Origin: Cytophagales bacterium | Lineage (GTDB): Bacteria; Bacteroidota; Bacteroidia; Cytophagales; Spirosomataceae | Direction: 5' to 3' | Length of the DNA: 39,904 nt | Assembly (NCBI GenBank): GCA_013298865.1 | Contig: JAAFJL010000029.1 | Span: 1-39,904, forward strand | Shown here: piece after piece, positions 7,976 to 16,644 of the stretch | Layout: each line of letters begins with the position of its first letter | Numbering within the stretch: the stretch's first letter is position 1 | The notes under the pieces: model-generated | What the model saw: only the letters and a program-made list of their open reading frames with translations | What the model was told of the DNA's origin: nothing | Database searches by the model: none | Program-made: the position numbers and the translations under genes

Positions 7976-9298
7976 ATGGACTCCCAGAGGTTATTAGGAA
8001 TTATTCTCTCAATGGTTTTTTCAGCGTTCTTTTCAGGCGTAGAAATGGCTTTTGTTTCTGCCAATAAATTATATTTTGAACTCCAAGCCAAGCAGGGCGT
8101 TATCACAGGTCAGATTATTTCACGGTTTATCAATAATCCTTCAAGGTTTATAGGAACAATGCTTGTGGGCAATACTTTGTCGTTGGTAGGGTACGGTATT
8201 TTTATGGAAGGTTTCCTTCACGAAAGTATCATGGAGGCTAATTTGCCAACATGGTTGCATTGGGTTCAGAGTGACCTCACGGCGGGTATTATTGCGTCTT
8301 TGGCAGGAACAGTTTTGATATTAATGACTTCTGAATTTACACCAAAAAGTATCTTTCTACTTAATCCTGATGGGTTTTTAGAGGTTTTAGCAATTCCAAT
8401 TTGGATAATTTACGGACTGATGTACCCAATGGTTTGGTCTATCGTTGGTCTGTCACAGTGGTTTATTGTGAATGTACTTCGATTGGAATATTCAGATGAA
8501 AAGCCCGCTTTTGGACTGACAGATTTGAATAATTATCTTCAGAATCTTAATCGCAAAACTTCTACCGAAGAAGAAGCCGAAGTTGATACTAAAATCTTTA
8601 ATAATGCCCTCGAATTCAAGCAAGTAAAGGTCAGAGATTGCATGATTCCAAGGACAGAAATTGTAGCAATGGACATTGAAAAAGGCATGGAGGAACTCAA
8701 AAAAGTTTTTGTCGAGAGCGGACATTCAAGAGTTTTAGTTTATAAGGAAACCCTCGAAGATGTAGTTGGTTATTGTCATTCTTTGGCAATGTTCAAAAAA
8801 CCAAAAGACATTAATGGAATCGTGACTTCCATCCCGATTGTGCCAGAAGCAATGGCTGCCAAAGATTTGTTGATACGTTTTTCACAAGAAAGAAAGTCTT
8901 TGGCTTTGGTAGTGGACGAATTTGGTAGCACCGCAGGGTTAGTAAGTATGGAAGATGTGATGGAGCAAATTTTTGGGGATATTCAAGACGAATATGATGA
9001 TACCGAAGATTTAATCGAAGAAAAAATTGAGGACAAAACCTACCTAATTTCGGCAAGACACGAGATAGACTATTTGAATGAAAAATATAACTGGAATCTC
9101 CCCGAGGGCGATTATGATACACTTGGAGGGATGATTATTAGCATCAATGAAGATATTCCAGAAATCAATGAAGTAATTACGAATCAGCCTTTCAAATTTC
9201 AGATTATGGAAATGAAAGATGCCAGAATTTCATTGGTAAAAGTTACTATCATCGGAGAAATCGAACGAAAATCAGAGTCTTATTCGATGAAACATTAG
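7976..9298 (+). CDS. CNNM/CorC-family membrane protein with CBS pair (hemolysin-like)
   Basis: A 440-residue inner-membrane protein. Residues 1-160 hold about four hydrophobic segments of the CNNM (DUF21) domain, with the typical start FSAFFSGVEMAFVSANKL. Residues 200-340 form two CBS domains (VRDCMIPRTEIVAMD and LALVVDEFGSTAGLVSMEDV). Residues about 350-435 are the CorC_HlyC C-terminal domain. Family members are linked to Mg2+/Co2+ efflux, and some Bacteroidota paralogues are called GldE and linked to gliding. I cannot tell from the sequence which type this is. The start ATG is 41 bases after the MITE-like element. Confidence 0.88.
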   Translation: MDSQRLLGIILSMVFSAFFSGVEMAFVSANKLYFELQAKQGVITGQIISRFINNPSRFIGTMLVGNTLSLVGYGIFMEGFLHESIMEANLPTWLHWVQSDLTAGIIASLAGTVLILMTSEFTPKSIFLLNPDGFLEVLAIPIWIIYGLMYPMVWSIVGLSQWFIVNVLRLEYSDEKPAFGLTDLNNYLQNLNRKTSTEEEAEVDTKIFNNALEFKQVKVRDCMIPRTEIVAMDIEKGMEELKKVFVESGHSRVLVYKETLEDVVGYCHSLAMFKKPKDINGIVTSIPIVPEAMAAKDLLIRFSQERKSLALVVDEFGSTAGLVSMEDVMEQIFGDIQDEYDDTEDLIEEKIEDKTYLISARHEIDYLNEKYNWNLPEGDYDTLGGMIISINEDIPEINEVITNQPFKFQIMEMKDARISLVKVTIIGEIERKSESYSMKH

Positions 9299-9456
9299 AA
9301 AATAATTGGCAATTGGCTTTGAGCTGAGTGACACTCGACATCAACATAAAATTAGACTAACATTTGTAAATTATTGAGGTTTTAATTCTGTTGACTTACA
9401 AAAATTCAACAACTCAAACTTCAACAATTGCAGTTGAAACAAACATCAAAAATTAA

Positions 9457-10083
9457 ATGATTGCTACACAAAAACTTAGCTTTTCATATTCCCCAACAAA
9501 GCAATTTTTATTCCCTGATTTTGCCTGTGCTGATGCTGAAACCATGCTCATTTTGGGAAAATCAGGCAAGGGTAAAACGACCTTATTGCATTTGATGGCT
9601 CTGTTATTGAAGCCACAAAGTGGACAAATTCAAATTAATCATCAGGAAATCAGTCAGTTATCATCAGGGCAAGCAGCTAATTTTAGGGCAAAAAATGTAG
9701 GCATTATTTACCAAAAAGCACATTTTGTCCATTCGCTTTCTGTGATTGATAATTTGCTGTTGAGTAATTATTTAGCTAACCAACCGCAGGCACGCCAGCA
9801 GGCTGAAACTTTAGCAGAACGCTTAGGATTCGCCGAACATCTCCGCAAACCAACTACTCAACTTTCTCAGGGCGAGCAACAGCGTGTAAGCATCGCAAGG
9901 GCTTTGATGAATAAACCTTCCGTCATTCTGGCAGACGAGCCAACATCCAATCTTGACGACGATAACTGTCTGAAAGTGATTGATTTACTGAAATCTCAGA
10001 CCCAGGAAATCGGTGCGAGTTTGGTAGTTGTTACTCACGACCAACGCCTGAAAGACGTTTTCCAGAATCAGTTGCATCTGTAA
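9457..10083 (+). CDS. ABC transporter ATP-binding protein, LolD/MacB type
   Basis: A 208-residue ATPase subunit. Walker A is GKSGKGKTT (about residues 34-42), the signature is [15 protein letters not shown], and Walker B with its extension is [12 protein letters not shown]. The H-loop lies in [11 protein letters not shown]. Its short length and close similarity to the LolD group indicate partnership with an FtsX-like permease, which is the next gene, 130 bases downstream on the same strand. The two probably form one transporter, with the small secreted protein at 11589-12035 as a possible third component. Confidence 0.9.
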   Translation: MIATQKLSFSYSPTKQFLFPDFACADAETMLILGKSGKGKTTLLHLMALLLKPQSGQIQINHQEISQLSSGQAANFRAKNVGIIYQKAHFVHSLSVIDNLLLSNYLANQPQARQQAETLAERLGFAEHLRKPTTQLSQGEQQRVSIARALMNKPSVILADEPTSNLDDDNCLKVIDLLKSQTQEIGASLVVVTHDQRLKDVFQNQLHL

Positions 10084-10213
10084 TTTTCGATGTTTGATAA
10101 TTGTTATTCGTTGTTCGGTTTTGAGATGGTATCAAGTCTTTTCAATATTTAGTAATTCACTGATTATCAATAACTTAATTTTTTAATTAATCCTCTTCGG
10201 TCATCAAAACAAA

Positions 10214-11485
10214 ATGAATATTTTCAAAATATCTTGGAGTAACATAAAAGATAAACCCCTAACCAGTTGTCTGAGTATCCTTTTGATGACATTGGGTGTA
10301 GGAATTATTTCGTTTTTGTTACTGATTTCCAAGCAGATAGATGATAAATTCAATCGGAATATAGAAGGAATTCACATGGTTGTAGGGGCAAAAGGTAGTC
10401 CTTTGCAATTGATTTTAGCAACGATTTACCAGATTGACGCACCCACAGGAAACATCAAACTTTCAGAAGCCAATGGATTAATGCGAAACCCAATGGTAAA
10501 AACTGCCATTCCGATTTCTATGGGAGACAGCTATCAAGGGTACAGAATTTTGGGAACAAATGAAAAATATCTGAGTCATTTTAAAGCTGAATATCAAGAA
10601 GGAAAAAATTGCCAGAACACATTTGAGGTTGTAGTAGGAGCAAATGCTGCTAAAAATTTAGCACTGAAAATGGGTGATTCTTTCGCCAGTTCACACGGGT
10701 ATGATGGCGAAGGCGACAAGCACGAAGACAAAAAGTACAAAGTCGTTGGAATTTTAAAGTCCAACAATTCAGTAGTTGACCAACTGATTATCACACCTTT
10801 AGCAAGCGTTTGGGCTGTTCATGAAGGACACGAAAACGAAGCAGGAGATAAAGGTGCAAACGCTCTAAAATTATTGGAAGAGCCAACAAGCCACGAAGGT
10901 GAGCATCACGAAGGCGAACATCACGATGAACCAGAAGATAAAGAAATAACAGCCATGCTCATCGAGTTCAGAAATCCTGCGATGGGAATGATGACCGCCC
11001 GAGGAATCAATGAGAATACTAATATGCAAACTGCCTCACCAGCAATCGAAATTAATCGTTTATTAGCGTTGCTTGGTGTGGGCTTAGATTCCCTCAAAAT
11101 CATTGCTCTTATCATTATTTTAGTGGCAGGAATCAGCGTATTAGTTGCACTTTACAATACCTTAAAAGAACGCAAATACGAAATGGCGTTGATGCTTTCG
11201 ATGGGGGCTTCTCGAATAAAATTATTTACCATGCTTTTATTAGAAGGTCTGATTATCAGTACATTAGGATATATTTTAGGAATATTATTGAGCAGATTAG
11301 GATTATTTTTAATGGCAAATAAAGTTGAGAAAAACTTTCACTACGATTTCAACGTTTTAACTTTACTTTCAGAAGAAACTACGCTTTTGGGCGGAGCTTT
11401 GCTAATTGGACTAATTGCCGCAGCAATACCTTCTTTAGGAATTTACAAAATCAATATTTCAAAAACTTTAGCTGATGAATCGTAA
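10214..11485 (+). CDS. FtsX-like (MacB-type) ABC permease with His-rich periplasmic loop
   Basis: A 423-residue permease with four predicted membrane segments: one near residues 16-38, then a large periplasmic domain, then three near 290-312, 340-360 and 395-415. This is the MacB/LolC topology. It is unusual in carrying three His/acid-rich patches in the periplasmic part: about residues 159-172, HEGHEN near 202-207, and a dense block at 226-241 (HEGEHHEGEHHDEPED). Such patches commonly bind Zn, Ni or Cu. With the preceding ATPase and the following secreted protein, the context suggests a mechanotransmission-type transporter involved with a metal. The function itself is not shown. Confidence 0.85.
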   Translation: MNIFKISWSNIKDKPLTSCLSILLMTLGVGIISFLLLISKQIDDKFNRNIEGIHMVVGAKGSPLQLILATIYQIDAPTGNIKLSEANGLMRNPMVKTAIPISMGDSYQGYRILGTNEKYLSHFKAEYQEGKNCQNTFEVVVGANAAKNLALKMGDSFASSHGYDGEGDKHEDKKYKVVGILKSNNSVVDQLIITPLASVWAVHEGHENEAGDKGANALKLLEEPTSHEGEHHEGEHHDEPEDKEITAMLIEFRNPAMGMMTARGINENTNMQTASPAIEINRLLALLGVGLDSLKIIALIIILVAGISVLVALYNTLKERKYEMALMLSMGASRIKLFTMLLLEGLIISTLGYILGILLSRLGLFLMANKVEKNFHYDFNVLTLLSEETTLLGGALLIGLIAAAIPSLGIYKINISKTLADES

Positions 11486-11558
11486 AGAATTTGAAAATTT
11501 GAAAATTAATAGCAGTAGAAATATCCTCCCATTGGTGGCGTAGGAATTTGTAAGAATC

Positions 11559-11572
11559 GTGTAATTTTACAC
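11559..11572. promoter_or_regulatory. Perfect 14-bp palindrome upstream of the small secreted protein gene
   Basis: GTGTAATTTTACAC is a perfect palindrome 16 bases before the ATG at 11589. It overlaps a TAATTTTA sequence close to the -7 promoter box, so it could be an operator on a separate promoter for that gene. Confidence 0.35.
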
Positions 11573-11588
11573 AAAAATTTCAATCAAC

Positions 11589-12035
11589 ATGAGAAAAATA
11601 TTCATATTCGTTTTATTATTGACAACAGTATTAGCGGCAAAATCTGCCAATGACCCAGCTAAAATTACTTGGGATATGCTCAAGGATGTCAGTTTCAAGA
11701 AAAAATGGTATCCGCAAGAATCTATTTTTATGCTTTATCCAACTTTTGGACCAGCAATAAAAAGATTAGAAGGTAAGGAGGTTACAATCAAAGGCTATGT
11801 AATTCCTGTGGATGTTTCAACTAATATGTACGTCTTGTCGGCATTTCCGTATAGTATGTGCTTTTTTTGTGGCGGAGCAGGACCAGAGTCTGTTATCTCT
11901 TTAAAGCCCGAAAAAAATGCAAGCAAAAAATATAAAACGGACGAAATGCACACCTTCAAAGGTGTACTCCAGCTCAATGCAGATGATATTTACGAAATGA
12001 ATTATATCTTGAAAGACGCAGAATTAGCAGAATAG
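11589..12035 (+). CDS. Small secreted DUF3299-like OB-fold protein next to the ABC transporter
   Basis: A 148-residue exported protein with a signal peptide (MRKIFIFVLLLTTVLAAKSA). The core has the pattern EGKEVTIKGYVIPVD followed by a cysteine motif in SMCFFCGGAGPESV (about residues 93-106), then a beta-rich end (FKGVLQLNADD). This resembles DUF3299-like proteins, which look like OB folds with a metal- or redox-sensitive CxxC. It follows the permease by 103 bases on the same strand, and a terminator lies downstream. A role as periplasmic partner of the transporter is inferred. The family assignment is by pattern and from memory. Confidence 0.7.
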   Translation: MRKIFIFVLLLTTVLAAKSANDPAKITWDMLKDVSFKKKWYPQESIFMLYPTFGPAIKRLEGKEVTIKGYVIPVDVSTNMYVLSAFPYSMCFFCGGAGPESVISLKPEKNASKKYKTDEMHTFKGVLQLNADDIYEMNYILKDAELAE

Positions 12036-12125
12036 AGGAAATTACTAAGTTTTAAATTGATACGTTTTAAGTTAATTTTCAATCTAAACATCTCATTATT
12101 AAAGACTTATATTTTTTCAAAAATT

Positions 12126-12160
12126 AAAAAGCCGCTCTGATTATTCAGAACGGCTTTTAT
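12126..12160. terminator. Bidirectional terminator between convergent genes
   Basis: AAAAGCCG (12127-12134) pairs with CGGCTTTT (12151-12158), with TCTGA/TCAGA continuing the stem across one mismatch. It lies between the convergent genes ending at 12035 and 12218. Confidence 0.8.
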
Positions 12161-12217
12161 TTTGAAATCATGATTTTTAGAAATTGGCTAATTCCCAAAT
12201 GGACATATTTTCAAATT

Positions 12218-12439
12218 TTAATACTCATCTTCATTAAAAAAGAAATCATCCTTGGTAGGATAATCAGGCCAAATCTCTTCGATACTCTCATACGGTTGTC
12301 CGTCATCTTCAAGTTCTTGTAAATTTTCGACAACTTCCAATGGCGAACCCGTGCGGATCGCAAAGTCAATTAATTCATCTTTTGTTGCAGGCCAGGGCGC
12401 ATCTTCCAAATAAGACGCAAGTTCGAGTGTCCAGTACAT
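12218..12439 (-). CDS. DUF2795 family small acidic protein
   Basis: A 73-residue cytoplasmic protein beginning MYWTLELASYLEDAPWPATK and continuing with DELIDFAIRTG and EVVENLQELED, matching the small conserved DUF2795 family. It is strongly acidic at the C terminus. The family is widespread in Bacteroidota and other phyla, and its function is unknown. The gene stands alone with the shared terminator 57 bases beyond its stop. The 268 bases upstream (12440-12707) are AT-rich with no other gene visible. Confidence 0.8.
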   Translation of the reverse strand: MYWTLELASYLEDAPWPATKDELIDFAIRTGSPLEVVENLQELEDDGQPYESIEEIWPDYPTKDDFFFNEDEY

Positions 12440-12707
12440 ATTAAATCCTCTATTTGGTTACGTTAAAAAAACGGTTGAATACTTAGTTAAGTCCTAATCT
12501 TCAAAAATATATAACCCTCAAAGTATTAGTTCTCAGATAATTAGAATAATGTTGTAAATTAATATTTTTAAAATTGGACTGCAAAAGTACAAGAATTTTT
12601 AATAACACAATTTATTTAACTAAAAATCTTGATGTAATTAACTAATTTTCATTTAAAAAAGTATGAATTTTTAGATTTTTTTCAATAAAAATTTAAAATC
12701 CTTCCAA

Positions 12708-13124
12708 ATGGTAATAGAAATTGTTGCTTATTCCTTAGAATCTTGTTTAGCTGCCCAGAAAGGTGGAGCCAATAGAATAGAACTTTGTGGCTCTCCTTTT
12801 GAAGGTGGAACAACGCCATCAGCAGGTCTGATTCAATCTGTAAAACAATCTGTCAGTATTCCTGTACACGTTATGATTCGCCCAAGAGGAGGAGATTTTT
12901 GTTATACACCCACAGAAATTCAAGTAATGAAATCTGATATTGCGTTTGCCAAACAATTGGGTGCAGACGGCTTGGTGCTGGGCGTACTAAATCCTGATGG
13001 CACTGTGAATGAAAATCTTCTGCAAGAATTAGTCACGCTCGCTGAACCAAGCCTGCTTTCACATCAAGCACGTCGAGATAAAACTCTAACATTTCGGGGT
13101 CATGAATCATACCCTCTTCAATAA
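12708..13124 (+). pseudogene. cutC: Truncated copper homeostasis protein CutC
   Basis: The first about 115 codons match CutC (PF03932), a TIM-barrel protein: EIVAYSLESCLAAQKGGANR, IELCGSPFEGGTTPS, IRPRGGDFCYT and GADGLVLGVLNPDGTVN. Normal CutC is about 240-250 residues and continues after this point with a TFHRAFD-type strand. Here the match stops near LVTLAEP (about nt 13050), and the remaining 23 codons simply read the opposite strand of the small gene at 13033-13197. More than half the barrel is missing, so a working enzyme is unlikely. The break coincides with the truncated end of that small gene, which points to one deletion or a misassembly. Confidence 0.8.
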
Positions 13125-13197
13125 GAAGGTTTTGTTCCGATGTTGTTTCTTCATAGACGTAACGGACGACGTCATCCTGGGTAAAAGTTTGTATCAT
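13033..13197 (-). CDS. Small protein overlapping the ECF sigma gene, apparently C-terminally truncated
   Basis: A 54-residue frame that starts MIQTFTQDDVVRYVYEETTS and ends FYLDVLDVKAGLVQRA. Its ATG overlaps the last 26 bases of the sigma gene, which suggests translational coupling. From memory, Cytophagales often have an acidic protein of about 70-80 residues with this opening right behind this sigma factor, and the present frame stops earlier. Its last codons lie at the same point where cutC homology ends on the other strand. It may have been a sigma-factor partner, but it has no zinc-finger motif or membrane segment, so the role is unknown. Confidence 0.6.
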   Translation of the reverse strand: MIQTFTQDDVVRYVYEETTSEQNLLIEEGMIHDPEMLEFYLDVLDVKAGLVQRA

Positions 13198-13771
13198 AGC
13201 TCGGAGAATTTTTGCTCATCATTTTGCGTAAATTAATTAACGCATAACGCATTCTCCCTAATGCTGTATTGATGCTTACGCCAGTTGCGTCAGCAATTTC
13301 CTGAAAAGACATATCTTCATAATGTCTCATTACCAAAACCTCACGTTGCACATCAGGTAATTTCTTAATCAGGTCACGAAGGTGAGCGTGTGTTTCATTC
13401 TTGATTTGGATGTCTTCATAAGAATCATCTGCAAAATCTAAGGTATTAAATACACTGCTACCGTCTTCAAATACGACACTCGGATAGCGTCTATCACGGC
13501 GGAAATAGTCTATCGCCATATTATGTGCGATTCGCAATACCCAAGGCAAAAACTTGCCCTCTTCATTATATTTACCTGATCTCAGTACATCCACTGCTTT
13601 AATAAAAGTGTCTTGCATGAGGTCTTCAGCCACAAATGTGTCTTTAACAATCAAGTAAATAGTAGTATATACTTTTGATTTGAATCTGAGTACGAGAGTT
13701 TCAAACGCACGTTCGTCACCATTGATGTAACGTGATACAAGTTCGCTGTCGCTAACAATAATCTTTGCCAT
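13172..13771 (-). CDS. ECF (RpoE-like) RNA polymerase sigma factor
   Basis: A sigma-70 family ECF factor of 199 residues. Region 2 contains VYTTIYLIVKDTFVAEDLMQ and the -10-binding helix (LPWVLRIAHNMAIDYFRRDR). A linker of about 35 residues leads to region 4 (LPDVQREVLVMRHYEDMSFQ, then EIADATGVSINTALGRMRYA). The start is placed at ATG 13771 (MAKIIVSD), and an upstream in-frame ATG at 13783 would add MIIT. The small gene at 13033-13197 overlaps its 3' end. ECF factors are usually controlled by an anti-sigma protein, but no membrane anti-sigma gene is adjacent. Its regulon is unknown. Confidence 0.92.
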   Translation of the reverse strand: MAKIIVSDSELVSRYINGDERAFETLVLRFKSKVYTTIYLIVKDTFVAEDLMQDTFIKAVDVLRSGKYNEEGKFLPWVLRIAHNMAIDYFRRDRRYPSVVFEDGSSVFNTLDFADDSYEDIQIKNETHAHLRDLIKKLPDVQREVLVMRHYEDMSFQEIADATGVSINTALGRMRYALINLRKMMSKNSPSYDTNFYPG

Positions 13772-13783
13772 TGTGATAATCAT

Positions 13784-14313
13784 TTAGTTAACGTAGAGCT
13801 TTATATCATATTGTGCCTGTTGTTGTTTTTGTTGAAAAAAATTGCTTGTTTTTGAAACTCTTTCAAGTAGGAATTATGAAAGGATGCCTCAAAGATATGT
13901 GATGTTTAATTAAATCCAAAAAAAATGCTACTTTTTTTGATAAGCGTTAACAAATATTAACAAGACAAAAGTCGTTATTACATTTTATACTTTTGTCAAA
14001 TTTAGCATTTGCCAAATATTCAACCGTTTTAAACCTTTTGTGCAAAAGTTTATTTGGTGAAAAAATATCAAAAATCTTGCCAGAGGATTTTTAAGAATAT
14101 ACGATAAATGAAGATTTATGGATTTGGTAATTTTAAAGGTATTTTCAGCCAATAGGCATAAAAAAAATCTCTTCCAGAATTTCTGAAAGAGATTTTTAAG
14201 TAACAAATATTTTATAATCGACACTTTTAATTGGGTAAACTTCTGATTTTAAGGCTAATAGCCAACAGCCAAATGCTGACAGCTACTTATGATAAACCTA
14301 TTTTCAACCAAAA
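13784..14313. other. 530-base gap with no gene; contains a hairpin and the eno terminator
   Basis: The gap is AT-rich and no convincing coding frame was found on either strand. It holds a 9-bp inverted repeat GACAAAAGT/ACTTTTGTC (13964-13997), overlapped by a promoter-like TACTTTTG (13988-13995) that faces no gene. It also holds the terminator at 14163-14197 and a short GCCAACAGCC-type word cluster at about 14249-14290. Confidence 0.6.
14163..14197. terminator. Terminator downstream of enolase
   Basis: AAAAATCTCTT pairs with AAGAGATTTTT, with an inner CAGAA/TTCTG stem separated by one mismatch. It lies about 120 bases after the eno stop codon in the direction of eno transcription. Confidence 0.7.
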
Positions 14314-15642
<1,329 letters not shown>

Positions 15643-15684
15643 TCAAATCAATCGTTAGTGAAATGCTTTATGATTAATTTTTTG

Positions 15685-15692
15685 CAAAATTA
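15685..15692 (-). promoter_or_regulatory. Candidate -7 box of the eno promoter
   Basis: The minus strand reads TAATTTTG, an exact TAnnTTTG match, about 95 bases before the eno ATG. No clear -33 box was seen. Confidence 0.4.
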
Positions 15693-15762
15693 ATTCATTT
15701 CATTAATGTTTTGTACTTTTCTAATAGTTTAATATAACGATAATTTTAAACATAGTAAAATA

Positions 15763-16476
15763 ATGAAAAATAATATTTGTTCATTTATATTTTTTGCCAT
15801 ATTTTCTTTTGTGTTTTGTACAAATGGCATCTCACAAGTTTTGCCAGAAGACGATTTTGAAGCAAAATTGAAAGCAAACCCCAACGCTCAGTTGATTGAT
15901 GTAAGGACATCTGGAGAATATGGTGGCGGTCATTTACCCAATGCTAAGAATATTGATTTCAGGGGTGCAGATTTTGAACAAAGAATCAAAACTTTGGATA
16001 AATCAAAGCCCGTTTTTGTCTATTGTCTTTCGGGTGGAAGAAGCAAATCTGCAACTGAAATCTTGAAGAAAAATGGATTTAATCAGGTGTATGATTTGAT
16101 GGGCGGTTGGTTGCGTTGGAGCAGACTCGGAAAGCCTGCAGAAGGTGTCGCCGATAGACCTGCTGGTGCAAATGGGGGCGGAATTAGCCAAGCAAGTATT
16201 AATGCTTTGGTAGCGAAAGGTAATGTGGTTGTGCTTGATTTTTATGCGTCTTGGTGTGGTCCTTGTATAAAAATGATGCCGATGGTCGAGAGAATTTCGG
16301 AAGAAATGAAAGGAAAAGTTACTTTCTTGAAAATTGATGCCGATGAATACAAAAATTTAGTTGGGGCGTATAATGTGGACGAAATTCCGACTTTTATCAT
16401 TTTCAAAAATGGTAAGCAAAATATGCGTGCCGTTGGTATGCAAAGAGAAAAGGATTTTAGAGAAATGTTAGAGTAG
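15763..16476 (+). CDS. Exported rhodanese-thioredoxin fusion protein
   Basis: A 237-residue protein with a signal peptide (about residues 1-24). Residues 30-125 are a rhodanese domain with active-site Cys88 in VYCLSGGRS. Residues 140-237 are a thioredoxin domain with W164-C-G-P-C168. Rhodanese moves sulfane sulfur and thioredoxin reduces or exchanges disulfides, so the fusion probably acts on persulfides or disulfides in the periplasm. Both active-site cysteines are intact. A linker rich in Gly/Ala joins the domains (about 126-142). No cotranscribed partner is evident, and the next gene begins 168 bases downstream. Confidence 0.88.
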   Translation: MKNNICSFIFFAIFSFVFCTNGISQVLPEDDFEAKLKANPNAQLIDVRTSGEYGGGHLPNAKNIDFRGADFEQRIKTLDKSKPVFVYCLSGGRSKSATEILKKNGFNQVYDLMGGWLRWSRLGKPAEGVADRPAGANGGGISQASINALVAKGNVVVLDFYASWCGPCIKMMPMVERISEEMKGKVTFLKIDADEYKNLVGAYNVDEIPTFIIFKNGKQNMRAVGMQREKDFREMLE

Positions 16477-16490
16477 AAATTTCGTTTGAA

Positions 16491-16604
16491 CCGCAAGGAC
16501 GGAAAGACGCAAGTTTTCTTATTTTTTCCTGAAACACGAGCCATTCTCCAAATAAACCGTACGAGAACCAGAACCTTTTCTTGGCGTCAATTGCGTCCTT
16601 GCGG
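16491..16604. repeat. GCAAGGACG-type inverted word repeat
   Basis: CCGCAAGGACG (16491-16501) is the exact inverse of CGTCCTTGCGG (16594-16604). Inside them, GACGCAAG (16506-16513) mirrors CTTGGCGTC (16580-16588) with one extra base. The element fills most of the gap between the rhodanese-thioredoxin and MutS-like genes. Confidence 0.6.
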
Positions 16605-16644
16605 CTATTAATTTTACAGTAAACCATTCATTTTTACTTCTTAG

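Noticed and set aside
13964-13997. Hairpin GACAAAAGT/ACTTTTGTC with a promoter-like TACTTTTG
   Set aside because: It could be a small-RNA promoter, but no gene, terminator at a suitable distance, or -33 box accompanies it.
13985-14224. Minus-strand frame of 79 codons in the gap before eno
   Set aside because: It crosses the eno terminator hairpin and has the Phe/Leu/Lys/Asn composition expected of AT-rich noncoding DNA.
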